Origin: Tricholoma matsutake
Taxonomy: Eukaryota; Basidiomycota; Agaricomycetes; Agaricales; Tricholomataceae
NCBI GenBank assembly: GCA_026075535.2
Contig: AP026548.1
Coordinates: forward strand, 8,990,001-9,054,000
Length of the DNA: 64,000 nt
Reading direction: 5' to 3'
Shown: piece by piece, positions 10,709-20,449 of the stretch
Numbering within the stretch: the first letter of the stretch is position 1
Layout of the letters: the number at the start of each line of letters is the position of its first letter
Translations under genes and position numbers: made by a program
Notes under the pieces: model-generated
Told to the model about the DNA's origin: nothing
Database searches by the model: none
Seen by the model: only the letters and a program-made list of their open reading frames with translations

Positions 10709-13105
10709 ATGCCACCTGAGCCATCAGAGAACCCGTGGTTGAGACAGTACTGGAAGGGAAGCAGATATACAGTTGAAGAGTGGAAGATCATTGAGCCTTA
10801 TAAAGTTGCATTCCGATCACAGGAATCAAAAGCTGGCCAATTGCAAATACTCAAGTGTGACATCCTCCCAGCAATATTCAACTACTGGGCATCAATTGAC
10901 AGGGCCCCTGTGGATGAGGAGGAGAGTCGCATTCATACCAAGGTAAACTGACAAGCATGTGAAGGTTGTATTATTGATCACATCACCAGGAACTAACAAC
11001 CTGGCTTTCCAACAACTGGTGAATGACCAAAGGCCTCTCATGGAAATCGAATGACTTCAAAGTAAAGCAGTCAGAAGTCATTTGGAGCTTGTACTGGGAC
11101 CGAGTTTTCCAACAGATCGCAAACCTGTTAGGTGTTGAGGATGCCACCACAAGTACACCAGGATGGTTCCAAGCATGACTGCCAGCTATCAAGCATGTTT
11201 TCGACACCATGAATGCAGAGGAGAAAGCCATCCTTGAAGTCAAACAGGAGAAAATGATGGGAGAAGGATATCCTGAGCAGACGAAGCGAGTGTAAGTTGA
11301 AGCCAATGCTGTTGCCGTTGCCGGACATAACGAACATTTCACAGTCTAGCAGACAAATACCTCCTTAAATGTGTGGTGGAGAATGCACGACAACAGTGGC
11401 TCAAAATGGGGGTGTTGTCTGTGACATTTACAGCCTATACTGCACCTAATGGTTTGATGGTTGTTGACATGTGAGTCCCCAAATCATTTACTGCCAATAC
11501 GCTGCCGATGCCGATGCCAACTCCAGTCACAAAAATGTTGCCTCTCTGATAGCCACTCCTGCACGATCGTTTCTGGACATGTATCATGATCAAGTAACTG
11601 AACTGAAGCAAAACTTTATGAGTTATATCAAGTTTTTACGCCCATCACACCTTGCTTCAAGGTCAGCAATGCAACATAATGCAACACTAACCCAATTAAC
11701 AATGACTAACAATGGCTTCCCAATCCTTCCCACATCATGGAAAGAATCACAATTCAAGAAAAAAGAGCTGGAAGAATGGTTTATGTTGTATGTTGGCCAG
11801 CATTACAGTATGTTGACTTCCTATTCCACAAACTGTTACTCATCTCCTGCAGAACTAGCAAACAATGGTCATAGTTGCCATATCCCATTCAAAGCAATTT
11901 CAGATCGGACATCATCATTTGTCAGTCCAGAATATCTCCCAGCTAGGTTCAAAATCAGAGACCCACGGAACATGCACAAGAGTATCATAGAAGACTTCTT
12001 TGACGATGGTCTGCAGCGACAAATAGTGCAGGGCCTGGAAAGAGCATTCTGGTTCAAAGTGATCAAAGCCATGGATGGGAGTGTGGCTCCTGCATACTAT
12101 CCAAATGATTTGAATAACCCTTCACCCTCCCGACACATTTCCAAATGCAGGGGCCGAAGAAATGACGATCCCGATCCTCAGAGCAGCACTGAGCTCAGGG
12201 CCATTGCCAATGCTGTTGCCAATGCTGAACTGCCTTCTGCAAACTGCAGGGGCCAAAGAAATGATGATGCTGATGCCGATCCTCAACCCAGCACCGAACT
12301 GGAGGCCGTTGCTGCTGCCGAACTGCCTGCTGCATCAAGAGGCAGAAAAGTTGTCAAAGGCAAACCCAAGTGCAAGGAAGCTCGCTGAATATCAACTGCA
12401 GGACAGATTCCAAATTCTGATACAACTGAATCACAATATGTCCAAGTGGATCAAATGACAATGGACAGCCTCTGCATGGTTGGTGTCACTCAACCACAGC
12501 CAATTAATGGTCCTAGTGATGGTGAACCAGAATATCTCATTCCTCAACACATTTACATGAGATACATCATGCCTGGATCAGCTGGAAATGCCATTGTAAA
12601 TGATCCCCCATGCCCAATTGATCCATTTCTGTTGGATATACCTCAAGAGAGCTCACAATGCCCTAAGCCTCAACCACTTTTAGGGGGAAATTGGATGGAG
12701 TGTCCTATTGCAAGGGCAAGGGCTTTAGAAGCGTTAGTGGCATCGGCAATGGCAACAGTGGCATCAGCAATGGCAACACCAATATCAGCAATGGCAACAC
12801 CAATAATGGGAATGGCAACACCAATATCGGCAATGGCAACTGTAAGATCGGGAATGGCAACACCAATATCAGCAACAGCACCACTAGGATCGGCAATGGC
12901 CACACCAATATCGGCAATGGCAACACCAGTATTGGGAATGGCAACACCAATATTGGCAATGGCACCAGTAGGATTGGCAATGGCAACACCAATATTGGCA
13001 ATGGCACCCATAGGATTGGCAACAGCAACACCAACATTGGCAACAGCAAAAGTACGATCAGCAACGGCAACATCAGGATTGGCAGCAAATCCATCCTCTG
13101 CATGA
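10709..13105 (+). pseudogene. KDZ1 cargo gene B (unknown function)
   Basis: Transcribed away from the transposase. Five exons with consistent phases: 10709-10942, 10990-11291, 11345-11470, 11527-11807 and 11853-13105. The start MPPEPSENPW is the first ATG and the reading phase is kept across all four introns. Recognisable stretches are WSLYWDRVFQQIANLLG, MGVLSVTFTAYTAPNG, and PEYLPARFK followed by an (I/V)IEDFFD helix; the last two are conserved in KDZ2. A further conserved block, TQPQPING and YLIPQ near 12485-12560, is followed by a C-terminal tail of Ala-Met-Ala-Thr-Pro-Ile type made by an 18-bp minisatellite. In-frame TGA codons at 11020-11022, one near 11177, and 12386-12388 inactivate it. 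No known domain is recognised; similar proteins accompany KDZ transposases in other Agaricomycetes as far as I recall. Confidence 0.6.
12735..13090 (+). repeat. Coding 18-bp minisatellite in gene B
   Basis: About 18 tandem copies of a unit close to GGCAATGGCAACACCAAT, open in all three forward frames and on the reverse strand. In the gene B frame it encodes repeated Ala-Met-Ala-Thr-Pro-Ile. The KDZ2 copy of gene B lacks this tract. Confidence 0.85.
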
Positions 13106-13284
13106 GCATGACCTATCCAAAGGACAGCCAATGACCTTGCACAGCAGGAAACCATTTCAACCCAGGCTGTTGGGAGGAGACAGAGAATTAAAAAAGTGAA
13201 ATTTGCCGCATAGATTTACAAATAAAACACTATGTAATGTGAAAAAAAAGATAGTCCAACTTTTATGTACATGCTGAATCACAT
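13106..13284. terminator. Convergent 3' ends of genes B and Z
   Basis: Short intergenic gap between the stop of gene B and the presumed stop of gene Z on the opposite strand. AATAAA at about 13221, followed by an A-run, is a plausible polyadenylation signal for gene B. Confidence 0.4.
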
Positions 13285-13754
13285 CTATTCTTTTCTGCCT
13301 TGCTTTGTCTCCCCTCTGTCCTCAGATTTTCCTGCTCTCTTCCTTGGGTTCGGCTGAGGGGTGGTACTTCTGGAATGTAGTCCAGATGGACCAGGGGTCA
13401 GCCTGCATGGGGATCGGCACAGCTGTGCAGGGGGAGGGGAGGGCCGGGGTGAGGTGATTACATCGACTGCTGATGCCAGTGGGGTAAGTGCTGATGCCGG
13501 GGTGGCAGCCTTGGGCTTGGTGAGCGACATTGAGGGGAAGAGGAGAGGGAGTGGTGGGGCCATTGCTGTTGTGGGCTGTACCATTTCTTGAGAATCCTGT
13601 GGTGTGGCGGGAATAATTTGGATGGGGGGGTGCCAGCCAAGGATGCTTCCCCCGCCACCTCTTCTGGCACAGCCAGTCCCTCCTCACCATGCTCAGGCTC
13701 ATTGTTACCCTTGACAAATCCCCCCTCCTCAACCAGTTCTGCCATCTGTTTGTC

Positions 13755-13905
13755 TTTGTCGCCAGCAGCAGCAATGGGAGCAGCAATGGGAGTGGGAGTA
13801 GGAGTTGGGGCAGGAGGAGGAGGGGGAGCAGGAGTGGCAGCAGGAGTGGGAGCAGGAGCAGGAGTGGGGGCGGGAGCAGGAACAGAAGCAGGAGCGGGAG
13901 CAGCA
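13755..13905 (-). repeat. GGAGCA/GGAGTG hexamer tract in gene Z
   Basis: Runs of GGGAGC, GGAGCA and GGAGTG hexamers. On the gene strand they encode alternating Ala-Pro and Thr-Pro. The matching KDZ2 gene has a shorter tract of the same hexamers near 35450-35575. Confidence 0.75.
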
Positions 13906-14854
13906 TTGCATTCCTCGGCATCTGTCATTTCTTCCCAATCCACCTCTGCCCTCCTGCTTGGAGTCCTCTCGATGCAAACCACCTGCCCAGACATGTAACC
14001 ATTGTACAACATAATGGGCTGTGTGCCCTCCTGCAACCCAAAGTATCCTTCAATGTCGTTCACCCTGTTTTGAAGCAAGTTGACCATCTCCCAGAGTTCT
14101 TGTATGTGGAGTCAGGACTCTACGAATGACTCTTCATTCCACCATGCATGCTTGTTCATGTCTTCCTCCAGTTGGTATAGACGTCCAGTGAAGCTGGCAT
14201 AGTCACTGGCAGAGGGGTAGGGAGTCAGGGCAGGGAGGGCAGTCAGCTCAGGCTTGGGATTGGCCATGTCGATATCCTCTTCCACAGCTATGGGTATACA
14301 TGTTAGTGGTTTTATGTGTCATGATATGGAAGAACTAACCTTTGGATTTTCCTTTTTGGCTTGCAGTGAACCACCTAGACAATTCCTCTCCACTGTCTTT
14401 GCTAAAAAATCATGCCTTCTTTGCTTTTCTTCTTGCCGATCCTTTTCCTTTCTTGGTTATCCACATCCTCTGGATCGCACCGAACTTTCCCTTTCCCACA
14501 GAAGTACCAGGCCATTTTCCCATTCACCTGCTCCCCACACTCACGCCTAAGCCTGACACATCGTGCACATGGTGTTGTTTGCAAACTCCCTCACTGGGGT
14601 GCTCCTTGTGCCGCCCTTGCTGTGTTGTGCCACTTCTGCTCCATCCTGGGATTGGCACCGGCATCGCTCTCCATCTCCTCATCAAAATCCTCCTCCAATC
14701 CCCTGCTACTCTGCACCTCTCGCAGCCTGGGTCTCACTGTGATTGCTGGCAGCATTGGTCGCTGGGCTGGGGCTGGAAGTCTGGATCCTGATGCTTCTGG
14801 TTGGGCCTGCATCTTTGCTGGTGCCAGTGCCGCTTCTATCCTTGTTGGTGTCGG

Positions 14855-15160
14855 TGTTGCTGCTGCCATTGCCACTGCTGCTCCTCGTGCCATTGCCACT
14901 GCTGCTCCTCGTGCCATTGCCACTGCTGCTCCTCATGCCATTGCCACTGCCGCTCTTCCTTTCTCTGCCGCTGCCATCCCCACTTTCTCAGCTGGTGCCA
15001 GTGCTGTTCCCACTGCCGTTCCCTTTCCCACTGCTGTTCCCTTTCCTGCTGCTGTTCCCTTTCCCACTGCCGGTCCCATTCCTGCTGCAGTTGCCATTCC
15101 ACCTGCCCTTGCCATTCCACTTGCCCTTGTCGTTCCACCTGCCCTTGCCATTCCACCCTT
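14855..15160 (-). repeat. Coding minisatellite in gene Z N-terminal part
   Basis: Two repeat blocks: about three 24-27 bp copies of CTGCTCCTCGTGCCATTGCC, then many CCCTTTCCCACTGCCGTT-like units. All frames stay open, so the encoded low-complexity peptide cannot be chosen with confidence. KDZ2 has a comparable tract made of CCCATTCCCGTT units at 38490-38660. Confidence 0.75.
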
Positions 15161-15540
15161 CCCTGAATGCTAGCTGAGTTGTCGTCTAGACTGGCTGTGA
15201 CAGAGTTCCACAACTGTGCTTCAGAGGTAAAGCAGTGGGTGAAGGGTACTTTGTCATCTTCTGTGACCTTGGGGGGGACAGTAGTCTGGTGTGGTAAGCC
15301 CCAAAGGACATGGAGATGAAGCTCAAGTGCAGCCTGAAAGTGATTTAGACTTTAAAGTGCTTGAATACAATGAATGTGCACCTTTGTCTTCTCAGCCTCC
15401 TTTGGCACCTCTCCTTTTCTCATGTGCCAATCACTAGGCTTCTTGGGCTTCTTAGGTTGCTTTGCAAAGGTCTTGCAGGCTTTCTTTGCTTGCAATTGCC
15501 ATGGGTAGAAGCCTGGGAAATGTTGCCATAGTATTCATGT

Positions 15541-15767
15541 AACATGATGGTGGTGTTGGTTAGAGGTGTTGATAGTGTCATTGGTTGGTTGGCATTGGTG
15601 TGTGTAGTGGTACGCGTGGAGTTAGAAGTCTGAAGTTTTTTGGGTTTCAACTTCCATGTGGTCATCAATGCTAATCTTAAATTTAAGTTTTTGTGTGTAG
15701 TTGTATCATGACACTGCCACCACTTGTCCACTGGTGGTCCTGACTCCAAGTTCATGCCCACCACGGA
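15541..15767 (-). other. Gypsy/KDZ1 junction zone
   Basis: Sequence between the last recognisable residue of the gypsy integrase (15768) and the first recognisable part of gene Z. A 114-codon open frame crosses it but does not match either partner clearly. It may hold the 3' end of the retroelement; I could not find a TG..CA LTR here. Confidence 0.35.
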
Positions 15768-18011
15768 TTATTTCCTCCTGGCTAGTTGTACAGGGTGTTG
15801 GATGCCATGCACCTCCAGGTAATGGTTGAGTGCCTCCAAGTCCTTACAGGTCTTGTAGGACTCCCATGTTGTGTTGACCAAGCTCCAACGGACCTCAAAC
15901 TTGAGGTTCTCAAGCTTGGCCCTTTTTTCCCAATGGTGCCCTAGGATTTCATTGACAAACCACTCATGGTTGTCAGCTACCCCAAAATTGTATGGCTCTG
16001 GGTGGGCTTGGTTAAGGAACAGAGCATCTGATGATGCTATGTACAGCCTTAATAGAGCTATATAAAATTTAGGGACAATTCTTCGTTCCTGTAGTGCCGC
16101 TGGCAGCTCAAGTGTATACATTGAGTTGCTCAAGTTGAGACCTATGTACTTAGGGGAGAGTTTCCTCACCCTGCCCTTGGGTAGGTTCAGGTTCTTTGTG
16201 GAGAGGTACACAAGATCGCCTGGCAGTATTGTGGGTTCCTTTCCCTGATGTGTGTTAGCATTTCGAGTCTGGAAAACCCTTGCCTCAATGATTGAGTCAT
16301 GGGCTTCAGCCAGATTCTGCAGGGCTTGGTCCACAAAGGCTTTAATGCCTTTGGGAGTGACCTTGTCGGACTGTAGTTCTTTGATCATGGAGGGCATATA
16401 CCCTCCAATGAGTTCAAAGGGTGCATACTTGGTTGTTTCTGACATGGTAGCATTGATGGCAAATTCCATCATGTCGATGTGGTCTACCCAATCCTTCTGG
16501 TCATGCCATACTATGGTTCAAAAGATCTGGCCAACATTATGATTCGCACATTCCATTTGGCCATCAGTTTGGGGATGGAACGATGTGGACATTAGGAGCT
16601 TAGCACCTAGTATCCTATGGAGTTCCCTCCACCACTTCAATGTGAACTTCAAGTCTTGATCACTTATGATCAAGCTGGGAAGCCCATGCAGATGAACGAT
16701 CTCTCTGCAGTATATCTAAGAGAGGTCCATCACCATAATTTTTGTATGCACTGGGATGAGGTGTACCATACTCATCATCCTGCATATGATTACCCACAGG
16801 TAATTAAATCCCTTGGATTCATGGAAGGGACCTATGAAGTCCATTCCTATTGAATCCCAAGGTTTTGTGGGGATAGGTAATGGGTGTAATTTACCCATTG
16901 GTTTCTTTGTTGAACCCTTCATGTGGGCACAAGCCTCACACAATTCACAAAATTTGTGGAGGTCCTTTCCCATCCATGGCCACCAGTACTATCATCAAAG
17001 GTACTCGGTAGTACATTGGGCACCATAGTGACCCAATGCATTATGTGCTTGGTCAATCAATTGGGTTAGGATGCCACAATCCTGTGGTATACACACCACT
17101 GGGTCACCACATGGGTTCATTGTCCAGATGAGTTCTTCACGTAGAGAGAAGCCGTTGTAGTCTCACAGCTTCTCCTTGATTAGTTTGAAGAACTCATCAT
17201 TGGTGTAACCTGCCTTGACTGCCTGGAGGAAGTGGTTATCCTCCAGGTTCTCTGGCTTTTTATCTGCATAATGTTGGAATAGCAAGTCCCCCCATGTAAT
17301 GTTCTCATTGGGTGGCTCATTGATGGATTCTTGGTCTGGGATCATATGGTCCCCAACCTTGGATTCCTCCATGAGTTGTGCCTCAAGATCGCGCTCATTA
17401 ATACAGTCCTGTATATGCTGGCTTTGCCTGCGTTCACTTGCCCGTATTGCTTGTAGCTCGATCATTTGACCAATTATTTCTTGGAACCTAGGTCCCAGTA
17501 GATCGTCCCCTCAAGGGCTATATGTGCATCAGCATGTACATACTTGTGGGGTTTGTATATGTCAGTCATGGTGTCATTCTCATAATATTGGGATAGGCAA
17601 TCTGCTACTTTGTTGAGATCACCTTTGATGCAAGTGATATCAAAATCGAATTGAGACATGTAGTCTATCCATCGTTGTTGATGATGGGACATGTCTGACT
17701 GTGTTTTGAAGAACTCAAGGGCTTTATGATCTGTGATTACATGGATCTTATACCCAATGAGCTTATCCTCCCAACGTTGGAGTGATTCAAGGATTGCCAG
17801 GGTCTCTAATTCATGGACAGCATAATTCTGCTGCACTGTCATGAATTTCTTTGACATGAATCCTGCAGGCTGACATCATTGCCATGTCAGTCCCTGCCCA
17901 TATGTTGCCCAATGCCAGCTTTTGATGTGTCACATATGAGCCATATCAGTTCAGCTGATTTGGGATCTATGGGACATATGATTGGTGTTTTCTGGCAAAT
18001 ACAATGGAGGT
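15768..18011 (-). pseudogene. pol: Ty3/gypsy RNase H-integrase remnant
   Basis: Minus-strand 3' part of a Ty3/gypsy polyprotein. From the break at 18011: a decayed RNase H start (LICDTSKAGIG), then 17857-17474 with the RNase H core (NYAVHELETLAILESLQRWE, ITDHKALEFFKTQ, DFDITCIKGDLNKVADCLSQ), a spacer, and integrase. The integrase zinc finger ends with CELCEAC (about 16945) and the core begins with GMDFIGPF (first catalytic Asp). The C-terminal part at 16472-15768 has TMSETTKYAPFELIGGYMP, LPGDLVYLSTKNLNL and a chromodomain-like WESYKTCKDLEALNHYLE. The RNase H then integrase order is that of gypsy, not copia. Protease and reverse transcriptase are absent; KDZ3 abuts the break. Confidence 0.85.
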
Positions 18012-18037
18012 CTTTACACTCCCCCCCATATTCCTAT
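18012..18037 (+). repeat. KDZ3 left terminal inverted repeat
   Basis: CTTTACACTCCCCCCC followed by ATATTCCTAT; the exact reverse complement is at 27225-27250. Confidence 0.85.
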
Positions 18038-18043
18038 AGGAAT

Positions 18044-19991
18044 TAGTGTTTGAAGGTTCAGTTCAGTCCAGTTTTTCAACCCCCAAGAGAGGCAACCGTG
18101 GACCACAACCAGTCCAAATGGTTGCCCTAATTGGAAGGACCGCAACCGATTGGAACTGGTTTTTCCAGCATTTTTTGATATATAATTACAGTTACTATAT
18201 TTTAAATACAACTAATTACAATGCACCCTGTGAGCAGATGCTCGCAGTGGTGAGGAGTCATTCAGAGAGAAAAAAAAAAGAAAAAAGACAAAAAAGAAAA
18301 TGTCAATGTAAAAAACAACCCCACTCCCGCATTGGCAGCAAGGGTAGGGTGGTGCTGTCATTGTCGTCCCTGTCCTGCATTTGGCATTGTTGTCCTGTGT
18401 TTGGTGTTGTTGTCCTGCATTTGGTGTTGTTGTCCTGCATTCAGCATTGTGGTCCTGTGTTCGGCGTTGTTGTCCTGCATTTGGTGTTGTTGTCCTGCAT
18501 TTGGCATTGTGGTCCTGCATTTATAAGGGCAACCTAAGCCTCTAGCAAAGGGTAATCCAAAATTAAAATTATGCTACATAATACAGGGATTGGGGGCGCA
18601 CCTAGCAAAGGGAAATCTGAAGAGAAAACTCTAAGGATCCCCTTGCTGATGCCCAGTATATGTGAAGATGACAAAAATCAAATATAACCTAAAAATAGAA
18701 AAAGGCAGAGATAGGCGGATCAAGGCCGCCGAATGACATCATACCAAGGGGTATGTGTCGGAAGGGGTACTCCGCCTCTAAATATAAAAGTGTCAACATA
18801 TACAAACATGATAGCAAGGGAAAATTAGTAATAAAATCCAGAAAAATCATAGAAAATAAAGAATAGAAGGAAATGAGGTGGGGAAAAATATGGGACGATC
18901 ATAAAAAATAGGAAAAACACACAGGGCACCCCCCTAGTCCCCTTACAGCATTTGGCATTGTCATCCCCCACATTCGTCGTCATTGTCCCTGCGCTATGTG
19001 TTGCCTCTGCTTCTTTGTGTCATCTCCTCGCCCCACTGTGATGCCGCATCGTCGTCCCTGGTATTTGTTCTTCATCATTGTCCCCATTGTCCCCGCTGTC
19101 TGTCATCCCCACCATTCTCCATCCCTGTCGCTCGTCATCCCCACCATTCGCCATCATCTTCATGTTGTCGTTTGATGTCCCCCTGTTCCACTATTGTCAG
19201 CACCTCCATCTCCCCCCATGAGCAGTGGCTCGCAGGCAGGGTGGTGGCACTGTGTGATGTGGGTAGGTGGTGGTGTTGGGTGTGGTCATCGTGGTCCAGA
19301 AGGAGCCCAATGCTGCAGTGCAAGCAGTGGCTCACAGCAGCAGCAAAGGTGTCATTCAGTTGTTATCAAAATGAAAAGTACCTAAAAAAGAAGAAAAAAC
19401 TTTTAGTTAGTTAGTTAGTTAGTAAAAGAAAGGAATCAACAATAAAACAATGTACCCTAGGGCCCAAACAACCCTTGTTCATCGTTTGGGCCATCTACTT
19501 TGTGTTCATTTGGTTGTTGTGGTCATTTCCATGGAAATGGCATGGTTGGTGTTGTTGTCGTGGTTGTGGGAAGTCATCTGGGAAAGTGGTGCCACATTTG
19601 TTTTTGGTGAACAAACATGATCACATGGTCTGTGCATGGCCACAGGGTATAAAAGCACTCACCAAACGACTGTTTTTCCCCCGGGCTTGTCCCACTGAAT
19701 GGAAATATAGTATAAATAGTATTATTTAGTACATTTATTAGTTCTTATTTCTTCTTTCTATGTCAATATAAACTACCTATGTAGAATATTATACATACCG
19801 TAAAAAACTGGTTGCAGCAGCCATTGCGACCAGTTTTATAATGATCTTTAAATATTTTTGAAGTAAGGCAACTGGCAACCCAACTGTCTGTGAAAGTGAG
19901 CAACCGCAACTGACGGTCCAGTTGCAATTGGTTGGGTTGGGTTCAGTTTCAGTTGTTTTTTTGGTCCAACCAACCGGATCTTCAAACACTA
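18044..19991. mobile_element. Non-autonomous hAT-like element A
   Basis: A 1,948-bp insertion six bases past the KDZ3 left repeat. It is flanked by a perfect 8-bp duplication ATAGGAAT (18036-18043 and 19992-19999). Termini are TAGTGTTTGAAGG and the inverse CTTCAAACACTA, with GGTTGC-type subterminal repeats. It encodes no transposase. It contains a minisatellite, GAGC..GCTC palindromes, a GGGCCCAAACAAC palindrome and a TATA-like stretch near 19650. The TIR type and 8-bp duplication fit the hAT superfamily. Related to element B at 23440-24884, which shares an inverted internal segment (about 19555-19680 versus 23680-23800). Confidence 0.8.
18365..18525 (+). repeat. TGTTGTCCTGCATTTGG minisatellite
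   Basis: About eight tandem copies of an 18-21 bp unit, TGTTGTCCTGCATTTGGCAT with variants, inside hAT-like element A. Non-coding. Confidence 0.85.
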
Positions 19992-20250
19992 ATAGGAATC
20001 TGACCATATTCCAATGTCATTTTTCACCAGCCAAATTGACATGACATGGCAGGTTCCAAAGGTATTTTAGTCCTAGTCCAGTCCAATGCAGTCTGATTGG
20101 AATTTCATCAGACCATCAGAATTTCCTAGGAATTTCTGTTTATAGGAATCACATAGGAATATTCCGAGTGCATACAAGGCATAGGACTACATAGGACTCT
20201 GGTAGGACTGTTACATGTCAATTTTTTACTATAAAAGTAATGTTGAGAGA

Positions 20251-20320
20251 GGATTGAACCCACAACCTTACATAAGAAAGCCATCAAATGATGCAATCAT
20301 AACTGCTAAGCCACATAGGC
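20251..20320 (-). repeat. tRNA-like SINE head, minus strand
   Basis: On the minus strand, TGTGGCTTAGCAGTTA (box A-like) is followed about 40 bp later by GGTTGTGGGTTCAATCC (box B-like), the spacing of a Pol III internal promoter in a tRNA. The intervening sequence does not fold as a functional tRNA, so a tRNA-derived SINE or tRNA pseudogene is more likely. Confidence 0.5.
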
Positions 20321-20449
20321 TTATCAAGTGGTGTGTTATATCATAATATGATGACTCGCAGCCCCGCATAATGTTGTTTGGCATTGTCACACAGCTGATC
20401 AAGCAACAATTACCAACACATCCAACAACCGCCACCCACAGCCTCTCAG

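Larger units (their letters stand above)
13285..15540 (-). pseudogene. KDZ1 cargo gene Z: Zn2Cys6-like protein
   Basis: Predicted DNA-binding regulator carried by the element. Order from the N-terminus: a Lys/Pro-rich segment (KKPKKPSDWHMRKGE) near 15420-15480, an intron at about 15390-15310, a segment with LHLHVLWGLP and SVTASLDDN, a long hexamer-repeat tract (about 15160-14855), an acidic stretch, then a zinc cluster PCARC-x6-C...C-x6-C at about 14576-14490. After an intron, a helical segment (LLQNRVNDIEGYFG, LYNG) is followed by a Pro/Ala tract and a basic C-terminus. The cluster is defective: the first cysteine of the second triplet is Trp here but Cys in KDZ2. A TGA lies about nine codons before the cluster. 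The upstream end is lost in the gypsy junction. Confidence 0.55.
4187..15600 (-). mobile_element. KDZ1: KDZ DNA transposon, right end missing
   Basis: A large Kyakuja-Dileera-Zisupton type DNA transposon. The left end at 4187 begins CAGATAGGTAAGC, matching both ends of KDZ2 (CACATAGGTAAGC and CATATAGGTAAGC), and similarity to the KDZ2 terminal repeat continues for about 90 bp. Inside are gene D, transposase T, gene B and zinc-cluster gene Z in the same order and orientation as in KDZ2. The right part, including the S gene and right terminal repeat seen in KDZ2, is absent. The Z gene runs into a gypsy remnant at about 15.5-15.7 kb, so the right boundary given is approximate. The element is inactive: its genes contain several in-frame stops. 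Confidence 0.8.

Noticed and set aside
12670..13155. Long open frames on both strands across the gene B minisatellite
   Set aside because: The 18-bp unit has no stop in most frames; only the frame continuous with the conserved TQPQPING block is likely to be real.
4891..15540. TET/JBP dioxygenase cargo, known in some KDZ elements
   Set aside because: I looked for a 2OG-Fe(II) dioxygenase HxD...H arrangement in the cargo genes D, B and Z and in gene S of KDZ2, and saw none.
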